A DNA stretch of 5,976 nucleotides, taken from positions 1 through 5,976 of the forward strand of contig DATJGF010000042.1 in NCBI GenBank assembly GCA_035495315.1. The letters run 5' to 3'. Under the pieces are notes generated by a model. That model did no database searches and was not told where the DNA came from. It saw only the letters and a program-made list of their open reading frames with translations. Shown here piece by piece: positions 1 through 5,488 of this stretch. Numbering within the stretch: position 1 is the stretch's first letter; each line of letters starts with the position of its first letter. Both the position numbers and the translations under genes were made by a program. Source of the stretch: DATJGF01 sp035495315 (GTDB lineage Bacteria > Verrucomicrobiota > Verrucomicrobiia > Limisphaerales > UBA8199).

Positions 1-2
1 TG

Positions 3-149
3 AAGAATCAGATCGGACTGCGCCGCCTGCGCTTACGACGAATGCAGTTCGTCCGCGAACAGTTCTTGCTGGCAGCGTGTGCGCAGAACATCAAGCGACT
101 AGTGCGTTTCCTCAGCCAGCCAGCAGTACCGCTGGTTGTCACCGCCTAG
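3..149 (+). CDS. Transposase, C-terminal fragment (IS1182-type, DDE), partial at the left edge
   Basis: The third forward frame is open from the window edge to TAG at 147-149 and gives 48 residues. They include GLRRLRLRRMQFVREQF (residues 5-21 of the fragment) and AQNIKRLVRFLS (27-38). A basic Arg-rich stretch, then an F/L-rich helix and a Q-N-x-K-R-L motif, is the usual C-terminus of IS1182-type DDE transposases, where it follows the catalytic Glu region. The DDE residues lie to the left of the window, so activity cannot be judged. The frame runs cleanly to its stop with no sign of decay in this part. Assignment to IS1182 rather than another DDE family rests on recognition of this tail and is moderately sure; that it is a transposase is more certain. 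Confidence 0.75.
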   Translation, partial: KNQIGLRRLRLRRMQFVREQFLLAACAQNIKRLVRFLSQPAVPLVVTA

Positions 150-209
150 AAAAGCGGAAGAAGACTCCGGCAGTCCCGCCTGCCAGCACAAAGATCGGTT
201 CCGATCGCA

Positions 210-225
210 GACTTTTTCAACAGCC
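210..225. repeat. Putative terminal inverted repeat of the insertion sequence
   Basis: GACTTTTTCAACAGCC lies about 60 nt after the transposase stop. Its reverse complement, GGCTGTTGAAAAAGTC, resembles left ends of many IS1182-type elements. The partner repeat lies outside the window, so this rests on position and resemblance only. Confidence 0.45.
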
Positions 226-308
226 ACAGGCGTTATCACAAGTTTGCGCTGTTTGTTCGCCTGCAAACCGTGTGAGGGTCCATTTTGCCGGGTATATACA
301 CCACCCCG

Positions 309-322
309 TCAAACCAGCGCCG
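309..322 (+). repeat. 14-bp direct repeat, copy 1
   Basis: TCAAACCAGCGCCG occurs here and again, in the same orientation, at 1430-1443. The two copies bracket the minus-strand gene at 347-1324, and the match ends sharply on both sides. With about 6 kb searched, a 14-mer repeat is uncommon but possible by chance. No function is assigned. Confidence 0.5.
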
Positions 323-346
323 GACAGAGATAGCTGACAAATGCTC

Positions 347-1324
347 TTAGTCGGAAGCGAGAACTTGTAACAGTTCGTTGCGGTCGGAGAGCAATTTGAG
401 TCGAGCGCGATTACAACCTGAAGGAGTCGGGATCAGTAGTCGCACGACCTCGGGAAGTGCGCGTTCACGAAGTTCCAGGTCCTTTAACAGCGGCGTCGCT
501 CTGTCCGCGTGTTCGTGCAATGCACCCTGCGCAACAAGCATGTACTCTCCGTATCGATCAATGTCCTGTTGAGTCGGGGGCAGGTTTTCGGGGGCGGGAA
601 TCCCCAATTGTTCGTAAACGGCCCGCGGGTCACTGGCCTTCCGCAGTCTCTCGAGAAACTGATTTCCGATTGCGTACTCGACGCCCCACGAGATTCCCCA
701 ATCAAAGCCGTCGTCTGGCAAATGTTTGATAGCGTCGTACAAAGCTTTCTTCTGCGACAGTTGCAATTTGCCTTGCTTCGCTTGCGCTGTAATGGCCTGG
801 AAAGTGTCCGCCAGCATGGCGCTCGCCGCCAAGGCCAGGATAATGGGTCCGCCGCGGCCGACGTCCTGCGAAAAGCGAATTCCCGAGAGCCAGGTGTTCA
901 CGGCCGCTTCGCTATTGCCCTTCGCTAACTCACGGATTCCTTCGACAGTGTTGAGGCGTTCCAAACCGCGTGCTCGCATTAACATTTCAACCGGCGTGCT
1001 CACTCCCAAGTGGTAATCCAGACCCCAGTTGCATTCAGGTAGCTTGGCGCCTCGTTGCATCGCTTGAACCGCGCGCACGTTCGCGTCCAGGATCGGGCCA
1101 AGTTTGTTTTCATCCCACGCCATCTCGCCTTTGATCGTTGCCGAGAGCAAGTTTTGCGTGATTTCATCCTCGCTGATTGTGCTGCGCATCTCGGCTAACG
1201 CTGTCCAGTAGCGCAAGGCGGCATTGTCCGAATCTGGGAGAAATTTCGCTTCCGCGCATGCCCCGCCATTTACGGACAGCACGCCCGCAATTGTGATGAG
1301 AATTCGGAGCGCCGAGAGCTTCAT
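347..1324 (-). CDS. Exported helical protein of unknown function (325 aa)
   Basis: The function is not recognised. I chose the ATG at 1322-1324 rather than the longer frame opening at 1429. It starts a clear Sec signal peptide (MKLSALRILITIAGVLSVNG, then an ACA-E or AEA-K cleavage site) and has GGAG shortly upstream (GAATTGGAGCT before ATG), whereas the extra 35 residues upstream are Arg/Pro-rich and look noncoding. The mature part of about 300 residues appears almost wholly alpha-helical. It begins DNAALRYWTALAEM and contains a WGLDYHLGVSTPVEML stretch followed by amphipathic Leu/Ala-rich helices, which suggests a soluble periplasmic helical-repeat protein. Similar exported proteins with an N-A-A-x-x-Y-W opening are, as I recall, common in Acidobacteria and Planctomycetes. 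No catalytic motif is seen. It is divergent from the porin gene and alone on its strand; the TAA stop at 347-349 is not followed by a visible terminator. Confidence 0.8.
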   Translation of the reverse strand: MKLSALRILITIAGVLSVNGGACAEAKFLPDSDNAALRYWTALAEMRSTISEDEITQNLLSATIKGEMAWDENKLGPILDANVRAVQAMQRGAKLPECNWGLDYHLGVSTPVEMLMRARGLERLNTVEGIRELAKGNSEAAVNTWLSGIRFSQDVGRGGPIILALAASAMLADTFQAITAQAKQGKLQLSQKKALYDAIKHLPDDGFDWGISWGVEYAIGNQFLERLRKASDPRAVYEQLGIPAPENLPPTQQDIDRYGEYMLVAQGALHEHADRATPLLKDLELRERALPEVVRLLIPTPSGCNRARLKLLSDRNELLQVLASD

Positions 1325-1429
1325 AGCTCCAATTCTCACAATCGGGCGACAACGTGGCAACATAGCAAGCGGACAACGTACCGAGGGTATCAGCCACTTC
1401 GCCGTGCGGTTTTTGGCTCGATCCGCCAA

Positions 1430-1443
1430 TCAAACCAGCGCCG
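1430..1443 (+). repeat. 14-bp direct repeat, copy 2
   Basis: This is an exact second copy of TCAAACCAGCGCCG from 309-322, 1,121 bp away in the same orientation. It lies about 100 nt upstream of the start of both flanking genes, so it could also be part of a regulatory site. Confidence 0.5.
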
Positions 1444-1513
1444 TAAACACACTTTCACTTCCGGCCGAAACAAAGGTAACTAAAACCCTTTCCCTCTCCT
1501 GCCGATATCAAGA

Positions 1514-1533
1514 GCGGCAGAGCACCCTGCCGC
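1514..1533 (+). promoter_or_regulatory. GC-rich hairpin just before the porin start codon
   Basis: GCGGCAG (1514-1520) and CTGCCGC (1527-1533) form a perfect 7-bp stem with a 6-nt loop (AGCACC). It ends 7 nt before the porin ATG, where a Shine-Dalgarno sequence would normally sit, and none is visible there. It could be a translational control hairpin or a dyad-symmetric protein site. It has no T-tract, so an intrinsic terminator is unlikely. The stem is seen; any role is inferred. Confidence 0.4.
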
Positions 1534-1540
1534 AAACCCT

Positions 1541-2800
1541 ATGGCTCGAAAGCAGCTTTGGATTCAGTTTGCCCTGATCTTGTTGATTGCGAATGTTTGC
1601 CGCGGTCAGACAGCGCCCGATTCGGACCAGCAGATCATTCGCGAACTGGCGCAGCAGGTTAAAGAATTACAAGAGAAGGTCGCTGTGCTACAGAGCAAGC
1701 TGGAGGCGAAGGGTGCGCAGCCGGCTGCCGCGGATATTTCGCCGGCCACGCCGCAAGAACCCCCAACGAGCGTTTTCGACGGCCACGGCTTTCATGGAAT
1801 TCAGTGGCGCGGGTTCGGGGAGGTTAACTACAAGGTCTTGGATCAGAAAGTTCCGGAACTGGCAACGTCCGGGTTTGTGCCTGGCTCTGCTGGGAATTTT
1901 TATGCCGGCGATTTCGACCTGCTCCTCACGTCGGCAATCACTGACAAGGCAAGCGTGTTGGCGGAAGTCGTGGTTGGCGAGGACGATGCCCAGAGATTCG
2001 ATGTGGATCTTGAAAGGGGCTTATTCAAGTACGACTACAACGATCATCTGAAAGCTTCGTTCGGGCGATACCACACCGGGATCGGCTACTACAACACGGC
2101 CTTTCATAGCGGAAAGTGGCTGCAAACTGCAACTGACCGGCCGCTGATCATGGAATTCGCAGCTCACGGCGGATTGCTGCCGACCCAGGCAATCGGGGTT
2201 TCGTTCACCGGCTGGATTCCCTCCGGAAGCCTGGGCCTGAACTACTTGATCGAGTACGGGTCGAGCGACACGATACGCCCCGAATTCAATGAGCAGGGGA
2301 GGGGCCCCGACGACGAAAACAACGGCAACAGCATTAACTTCGGATTGTTTGCCCGTCCCGATGGGGTGCCAGGCCTGCAAATCGGCGGCTCGGTTTATCA
2401 CGACCGAATCAGCAACTTTCAGAAAGGCCCCACCGTGCGCCTGGGGCAGACGATCGTCAACGGGCATGTGGTTTACGTCACGCACAACATCGAAATCCTG
2501 AACGAGGGCTACCTCATTCGGCATGCATACGAACACGGGGGGCCGATCTACGATATGCCGGCCTTTTATACGCAGTTCTCGAGGCAGTTCGGGCGCATCA
2601 GCCCGTACTTTCGTTATCAGTACATCAATGCGAACCCGCAAAGCATGTACGACGACGTGAAGCTGCGGCATGGACCGTCATTCGGCGCCAGATACGATTT
2701 CAACGCCAATATCGGTTTCAAAGCCCAGCTCGATCATACGTTGCGAAAGAATTTGCCCGATCTGAACGGTCTCCACTTGCAACTGGTGTTCGCGTTTTGA
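1541..2800 (+). CDS. Outer-membrane porin-like beta-barrel with N-terminal coiled coil (OprO/OprP-like)
   Basis: The 419-aa product begins with a Sec signal peptide (MARKQLWIQFALILLIANVC, cleavage probably near RG-Q at residue 22). Residues about 28-58 form a heptad-like coiled coil (IIRELAQQVKELQEKVAVLQ), then comes a Pro/Ala linker to about 75, then a long barrel-like region of alternating hydrophobic and aromatic strands. A stretch at about 174-206 (FGRYHTGIGYYNTAFHSGKW, then a T-DRP motif) is typical of a porin family I associate with OprO/OprP-like barrels. The protein ends LQLVFAF; a C-terminal Phe is the usual outer-membrane assembly signal. N-terminal coiled coils in such porins often trimerise or contact peptidoglycan. 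The Cys at 19 is preceded by ANV and does not fit a lipobox. The substrate cannot be read from the sequence; the PstS-like gene coupled behind it suggests an oxyanion such as phosphate. No clear ribosome-binding site is visible; the start is fixed by the signal peptide. Confidence 0.85.
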   Translation: MARKQLWIQFALILLIANVCRGQTAPDSDQQIIRELAQQVKELQEKVAVLQSKLEAKGAQPAAADISPATPQEPPTSVFDGHGFHGIQWRGFGEVNYKVLDQKVPELATSGFVPGSAGNFYAGDFDLLLTSAITDKASVLAEVVVGEDDAQRFDVDLERGLFKYDYNDHLKASFGRYHTGIGYYNTAFHSGKWLQTATDRPLIMEFAAHGGLLPTQAIGVSFTGWIPSGSLGLNYLIEYGSSDTIRPEFNEQGRGPDDENNGNSINFGLFARPDGVPGLQIGGSVYHDRISNFQKGPTVRLGQTIVNGHVVYVTHNIEILNEGYLIRHAYEHGGPIYDMPAFYTQFSRQFGRISPYFRYQYINANPQSMYDDVKLRHGPSFGARYDFNANIGFKAQLDHTLRKNLPDLNGLHLQLVFAF

Positions 2801-3291
2801 TACCGCCGCAGAGTGTGAGAATTCGCGCCTTAACGCTGCTTCTTGCAAGCGGAGTGCTCGGCTTCGCCTTGCTCGTTTGGGCGAAACCGCCGGAGGCTGA
2901 TATCGCAGTGGTTGTTAATCAGGACAATCCGGTTGAAAAGATCTCTTATTCAGATCTGCGAAAGATTTTCGCCGGGGAGCGCCGTACCTGGGCGGGAGGA
3001 ACGGTGGTGCGGCTTGTTGTCCGGCCGCCTGGGACGCGAGAGCGGGAGGCGTTGCTGCGTTTACTGCAGCTGGATGAAACTGACTATGAGCAATACTGGA
3101 CAGCCAAAGTTTACCGCGGTGAGGCGCAGTTCCCGCCTGTCGTTTTGTCTTCGGGGGGAATGACTCGCGAGGCCATCGTTACCTACCCGGGTGCCGTCGC
3201 CCTGATCGAGGCAAATGAAGTGAAACGCGGCATGAAGGTCCTCAAGATTGATTCACATTTGCCCGGCGAATCGGGATATCCACTGCACTAA
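2797..3291 (+). CDS. Short PstS-like periplasmic substrate-binding-domain protein
   Basis: The 164-aa product starts at TTG (2797-2799), which overlaps the porin TGA as TTGA, a classic sign of translational coupling. A GTG at 2815 would give a 158-aa product with an equally good signal segment (RIRALTLLLASGVLGFALLV, cleavage near WA-K). The mature part matches the short phosphate-ABC-transporter binding-protein-like family (PBP_like_2 type): VVVNQDNPVEKISYSDLRKI (residues 38-57), FAGERRTWAGG (58-68), YEQYWTAKVYRGEAQFPP (97-114) and YPGAVALI (130-137). Full PstS proteins have about 320 residues and two lobes, so this is roughly a half-size protein. No pstC, pstA or pstB permease genes are nearby. 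I infer that it works with the porin as a capture or sensing partner rather than feeding an ABC importer encoded here. No strong ribosome-binding site is seen for either start. Confidence 0.8.
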   Translation: MIPPQSVRIRALTLLLASGVLGFALLVWAKPPEADIAVVVNQDNPVEKISYSDLRKIFAGERRTWAGGTVVRLVVRPPGTREREALLRLLQLDETDYEQYWTAKVYRGEAQFPPVVLSSGGMTREAIVTYPGAVALIEANEVKRGMKVLKIDSHLPGESGYPLH

Positions 3292-3301
3292 TTTGGTGGC
3301 G

Positions 3302-3715
3302 CTAAAGAAGAGCTGTGATCCGCTCGCGAATGTCGGCGGGCAGGGCTCGGGCCTTCCGAGCGGTCGAATCGATGCAAACCCCAACGATAACCATGGTCGC
3401 GGCAACCTCGCCGGTCTGGTCGTTGGTCATCTCATGACTGAAGCGGATTGACTTGTCGCGCATTTCCAAGATGGATGAGCGGACGGTAACCAAGTCTCCC
3501 GCACACAGCTCGCGTTTGTATTCAATGTGCTGCTCCACCGCGACCAGTCCAAAGCCTTCACTCTGCATTCGCGAAGGCGTGGCACCGGCCTTTGCGAGAA
3601 TGTGCCACGTCCCCTCGTCGAACTTGCCCACGTACCACATCACATTCATGTGTCCCATGTGGTCGCAGTGCCAGGGATAGACAGTGCCGCGGTAGGTGAT
3701 GAAAGGTTCGGGCAT
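3302..3715 (-). CDS. Acyl-CoA thioesterase, hot-dog fold (4-hydroxybenzoyl-CoA thioesterase/YbgC-like)
   Basis: The 137-aa protein has the length and layout of a single hot-dog domain. The active-site segment PWHCDHMGHMNVMWYVGKFD (residues 14-33) fits the D-x-x-G-H-x-N signature of the 4HBT family, with Asp18 as the expected catalytic acid and His22/Asn24 in the usual places. The long central helix follows (KFDEGTWHILAKAG), then the strands VAVEQHIEYKRELCAGDLV and VRSSILEMRDKSIRFSHEM. Family members hydrolyse acyl-CoA thioesters in the cytoplasm, usually as dimers or tetramers; the acyl chain cannot be predicted here. There is no signal peptide. The gene converges with the PstS-like gene (10-nt gap) and diverges from the aminotransferase across 107 nt. 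The ATG at 3713-3715 lacks a strong ribosome-binding site, but the family N-terminus supports it. Confidence 0.88.
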   Translation of the reverse strand: MPEPFITYRGTVYPWHCDHMGHMNVMWYVGKFDEGTWHILAKAGATPSRMQSEGFGLVAVEQHIEYKRELCAGDLVTVRSSILEMRDKSIRFSHEMTNDQTGEVAATMVIVGVCIDSTARKARALPADIRERITALL

Positions 3716-3722
3716 GTGAAGT

Positions 3723-3751
3723 TTGACGCATTGATTCTAACCAGGGATACA
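3723..3751 (+). promoter_or_regulatory. Candidate sigma70-type promoter for the aminotransferase gene
   Basis: TTGACG (3723-3728) and GATACA (3746-3751) are separated by 17 nt, the preferred spacing, and would start transcription near 3758, giving a leader of about 65 nt before the ATG at 3823. The -10 is imperfect. The site lies in the only gene-free stretch upstream of this gene. No equally good element was found for the divergent thioesterase gene. Confidence 0.4.
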
Positions 3752-3812
3752 AAAAAGCGGCGAAACACGTTCCTGGTGGTGTATACCCATAGGCCAGAGA
3801 ACATCGCCATGC

Positions 3813-3817
3813 GGAGG
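3813..3817 (+). promoter_or_regulatory. Strong ribosome-binding site of the aminotransferase gene
   Basis: GGAGG within GCGGAGGGGAAC lies 5 nt before the ATG at 3823. It fixes the start and thereby includes the twin-arginine leader in the protein. Confidence 0.8.
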
Positions 3818-3822
3818 GGAAC

Positions 3823-4989
3823 ATGCTGACTCGCCGTCGTCTGATGCGAGATTTTGGTTTGTTCGCGGTCGCGACTCAGGTTGCAAGCGAGCCGTTGCTG
3901 GCTCGGCGGCTACGCTCCCAAGCTTTGGCCCCCGAGGTTCAACAGGCAGCAGCACCTCACGAAATCGTCTGGCTGGACTCAAATGAAAATCCTGCCGGAC
4001 CGTCGCCGTCGGCGATCAAGGCCATGGCCGACGCGGCCGCTGCAGCCGCGCGATATCACTTTGATGAGTTCCCTGCTTTCACTAACGCCATCGCTCACAG
4101 CGAAAACGTTAAGCCGGAGCAGGTGCTGTTTGGGGTTGGTTCAACGGAAGTCATCGATGCGGCGATCTGCGCATTCACGTCAGAATCAAGGCCACTGATC
4201 AGCGCCTCTTCCACGTACGACATTGTGATCGATCTCGCGCGCAGCCTTGGCAAAAAGGTAGCGCAGGTCCCTCTGACTGACGCCTGGGCCTACGACGTCC
4301 GCAAGCTTGCAGAGGAAGCCACCAAGGCTGGCGGCGGCTTGATTTACGTTTGCAATCCCAACAACCCAACTTCCTCAATCACCCCAGCCAGGGACATCGA
4401 CTGGCTGGCCGCAAACCTGCCGCCGAATACCGTGTTGCTGATGGACGAGGCCTACATCCATTTTGCTCAGCCCGGCGAAATCGAGAGCGCGATGAAGCAC
4501 GTGCGCGAAAACAGAAACGTGATCGTGACGCGGACGTTTTCGAAAATCTACGGCATGGCGGGGGCGCGCGCCGGGTTCGGTTGCGCACCGGCGGAATTGG
4601 TCAAAGCACTCAATCCATTTATGGATAAAGTGATTCCGGTGATGGCTTTGCGTGGCGCCATGGCAGCTTTGGCAGAGCAGGATACGCTCGTTCCCAGACG
4701 GCGAGCTGAGCTCGGAAGAATTCGCAGCGAGTTTTGTGATTGGCTACGCGGGAAAGATATTCCTTACATCGAGCCGCACGCAAACTTCGTGATGGTGGAC
4801 ATCAAACGAGACGTGAAAACTTTCGGGAAGCAAATGCTGGGGGCCGGAGTAGCAGTTGGGCGTCCGTTCCCCCCGCTGGATGGAATGCTGCGGGTGACGA
4901 TGGGCACGGACGCCGACATGCGTAAGTTTCGCGACGTGTTCTCAAAGGTCTATGCAAGCGAACCGCTTGCCGCGGCGGCCGCATCCTGA
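3823..4989 (+). CDS. PLP-dependent aminotransferase, histidinol-phosphate aminotransferase (HisC)-like, with Tat signal
   Basis: The 388-aa product is a fold-type I class I/II aminotransferase of the HisC subgroup. Visible landmarks are LDSNENPAGPSP (51-62), the GVGSTEVID cofactor loop (104-112), CNPNNPTS (177-184) with Asn181, DEAYIHF (208-214) with Asp208 for the pyridine nitrogen and Tyr211, SKIYGMAGARAGF with Schiff-base Lys241 and phosphate-binding Arg249, and GRPF (346-349) and LRVTMGT (356-362) with the carboxylate-binding Arg357. All expected PLP residues are present, so an active enzyme is likely. HisC moves an amino group between glutamate and imidazole-acetol phosphate, but no other his genes lie nearby and relatives act on aromatic or other amino acids. 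Unlike cytoplasmic HisC, it has an extension of about 45 residues with TRRRLMR at 3-9, a good twin-arginine motif, a weak hydrophobic stretch and a possible cleavage after ALA (34-36). Folded cofactor-loaded export by Tat is therefore likely. The gene stands alone, with its own strong ribosome-binding site. Confidence 0.88.
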   Translation: MLTRRRLMRDFGLFAVATQVASEPLLARRLRSQALAPEVQQAAAPHEIVWLDSNENPAGPSPSAIKAMADAAAAAARYHFDEFPAFTNAIAHSENVKPEQVLFGVGSTEVIDAAICAFTSESRPLISASSTYDIVIDLARSLGKKVAQVPLTDAWAYDVRKLAEEATKAGGGLIYVCNPNNPTSSITPARDIDWLAANLPPNTVLLMDEAYIHFAQPGEIESAMKHVRENRNVIVTRTFSKIYGMAGARAGFGCAPAELVKALNPFMDKVIPVMALRGAMAALAEQDTLVPRRRAELGRIRSEFCDWLRGKDIPYIEPHANFVMVDIKRDVKTFGKQMLGAGVAVGRPFPPLDGMLRVTMGTDADMRKFRDVFSKVYASEPLAAAAAS

Positions 4990-4999
4990 GATCATTCGC

Positions 5000-5242
5000 C
5001 TAGTTCGGATCTTTCTTCGGCCTTACGTCCTCGGGGTAGGCTTCGACGATTACGTCCACCTCGGCGCCGGGCTTTAGTTCCACTTCGCGGCCGTCCTCGT
5101 CTTCCAGTGAGTTTTCGATGCGGATCTCCCGGTAAAGCGGATCGGCACCCTCGACGGCGATCTCGGCTTTTTTGGGCTCAGCCGGACGCTCAATGATTTT
5201 CTGTACTACCCCAGGCAAAGTAACGGTTGCTCTCTCAGCCAT
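5000..5242 (-). CDS. Possible separate 80-aa acidic protein from the internal start
   Basis: Initiation at ATG 5240-5242 would give an 80-residue protein beginning MAERATVTLPGVVQKIIE and ending in a Lys/Asp-rich tail. Support comes from a GGAGG core (5250-5254) at 7-nt spacing, better than the site at the upstream start; a change in character from helical/charged to beta/acidic exactly at this Met; and the neighbouring homologue of the upstream half, which exists without this part. Strand-like segments alternate with short turns (EVELKPGAEVDVIVEA is the clearest), giving a likely small beta-sandwich or barrel. Its role is unknown. It shares its frame with the longer protein, so both could be made. 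Listed as an alternative product, not a second independent locus. Confidence 0.5.
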   Translation of the reverse strand: MAERATVTLPGVVQKIIERPAEPKKAEIAVEGADPLYREIRIENSLEDEDGREVELKPGAEVDVIVEAYPEDVRPKKDPN

Positions 5243-5488
5243 ACCTTCTCCTCCCTTTTTTTCAATCAGCGAGTCGCCTCGCACGGCTTGGTTCCAGGCA
5301 GCTATGAGATCAGCCGAGACTTCGCGAATGCACTTGAGCCGCTCCTCGTGCTGCTCCAATTCCTTTGCGTCGAACTTGATGAAAGCCTGATTTTCGAGGC
5401 TATCGCTCTGTTCCTTCATGAGACGGCAAAGTTTGTCGCTGAGCGCTCGGATGTGCTGGTCATCTAACGGGCTGTTCTCGTTCGCCAT
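5000..5488 (-). CDS. Two-module small protein of unknown function (helical module joined to acidic beta module)
   Basis: I do not recognise a function. The 162-aa frame appears composite. Residues 1-82 are highly charged and helical (LSDKLCRLMKEQSDSL, then KELEQHEERLKCIREVSADL), with no signal peptide. Residues 83-162, beginning MAERATVTLPGVVQKIIE, look beta-rich and acidic (AEIAVEGAD, YREIRIENSLEDEDGREVEL, AEVDVIVEA) with a charged tail. The second half resembles stand-alone small proteins of about 80 aa that I associate with Acidobacteria. The first half matches the separate gene at the right edge (5754-5976) at 25 of 49 aligned positions, and that copy stops without the second half. The join has an internal ATG with a near-ideal ribosome-binding site and an A7 run. 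This may be a true fusion, two nested products, or two genes merged by a one-base error. The ATG at 5486-5488 has only a modest AAGGG three nt upstream. The frame converges on the aminotransferase gene with a 10-nt gap. Confidence 0.65.
   Translation of the reverse strand: MANENSPLDDQHIRALSDKLCRLMKEQSDSLENQAFIKFDAKELEQHEERLKCIREVSADLIAAWNQAVRGDSLIEKKGGEGMAERATVTLPGVVQKIIERPAEPKKAEIAVEGADPLYREIRIENSLEDEDGREVELKPGAEVDVIVEAYPEDVRPKKDPN
5243..5255 (-). promoter_or_regulatory. Strong internal ribosome-binding site inside the 162-aa frame
   Basis: On the minus strand the sequence reads GGGAGGAGAAGGT directly before ATG (5240-5242). The GGAGG core at 5254-5250 is 7 nt from the start codon. Within the long frame it is read as Gly-Gly-Glu-Gly, an odd coding sequence that is most simply explained as a preserved ribosome-binding site. 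Confidence 0.7.
5256..5262 (-). other. A7 homopolymer forming an in-phase A AAA AAG slippery heptamer
   Basis: The minus strand reads GAA AAA AAG in the frame of the 162-aa protein, so the last A of GAA plus AAA AAG gives the A AAA AAG heptamer known from dnaX-type -1 frameshift sites. A -1 shift here would meet TGA at 5235-5237 after six codons, ending an 84-aa product in an ATGGCTGA overlap with the internal start. It is also a typical place for indels, transcriptional slippage or sequencing error. Confidence 0.45.

Larger units (their letters stand above)
1..225 (+). mobile_element. 3' end of an IS1182-type insertion sequence, cut by the window edge
   Basis: The left edge holds the last 48 codons of a transposase (stop at 147-149), about 60 nt of noncoding sequence, and then GACTTTTTCAACAGCC at 210-225. 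That string resembles the ends I know from IS1182-type and related elements, whose outer ends often read GGCTGTTGAAAAAGTC inward. A perfect 6-bp inverted repeat, GATCGG-TT-CCGATC at 193-206, lies just inside the proposed end. The other end and any target duplication lie outside the window, so the exact boundary at about 225 is an inference. The element reads towards the 3' end of the minus-strand gene at 347-1324, and its proposed end lies about 120 nt from that gene's stop codon, so it does not interrupt it. Confidence 0.6.
1325..1540. other. Divergent intergenic region between the exported protein and the porin gene
   Basis: These 216 nt must carry promoters for both flanking genes, but I found no well-spaced -35/-10 pair on either strand that I would defend. 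It contains copy 2 of the 14-bp repeat (1430-1443) and the hairpin at 1514-1533. Open frames that cross it are shadows without family resemblance. Confidence 0.5.

Noticed and set aside
2..337. Forward frame open from the left edge to 337 (86 aa from the ATG at 77)
   Set aside because: It overlaps the recognisable transposase tail in another frame, has low-complexity Pro/Ser/Arg composition and resembles no family.
1224..1577. 117-aa forward frame across the divergent intergenic region
   Set aside because: It overlaps the signal-peptide ends of both the minus-strand gene and the porin gene, and has no ribosome-binding site or family features.
2021..2671. 216-aa minus-strand frame inside the porin gene
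   Set aside because: It is antisense to a well-supported beta-barrel gene and its translation shows no recognisable domain or signal.
290..3788. Similar strings GGGTATATACACCACC (290-305, plus) and GGGTATACACCACC (3775-3788, minus) as a shared operator or promoter
   Set aside because: There are only two occurrences, they differ by a TA insertion, and they sit at unrelated positions relative to genes; no -35 partner was found.
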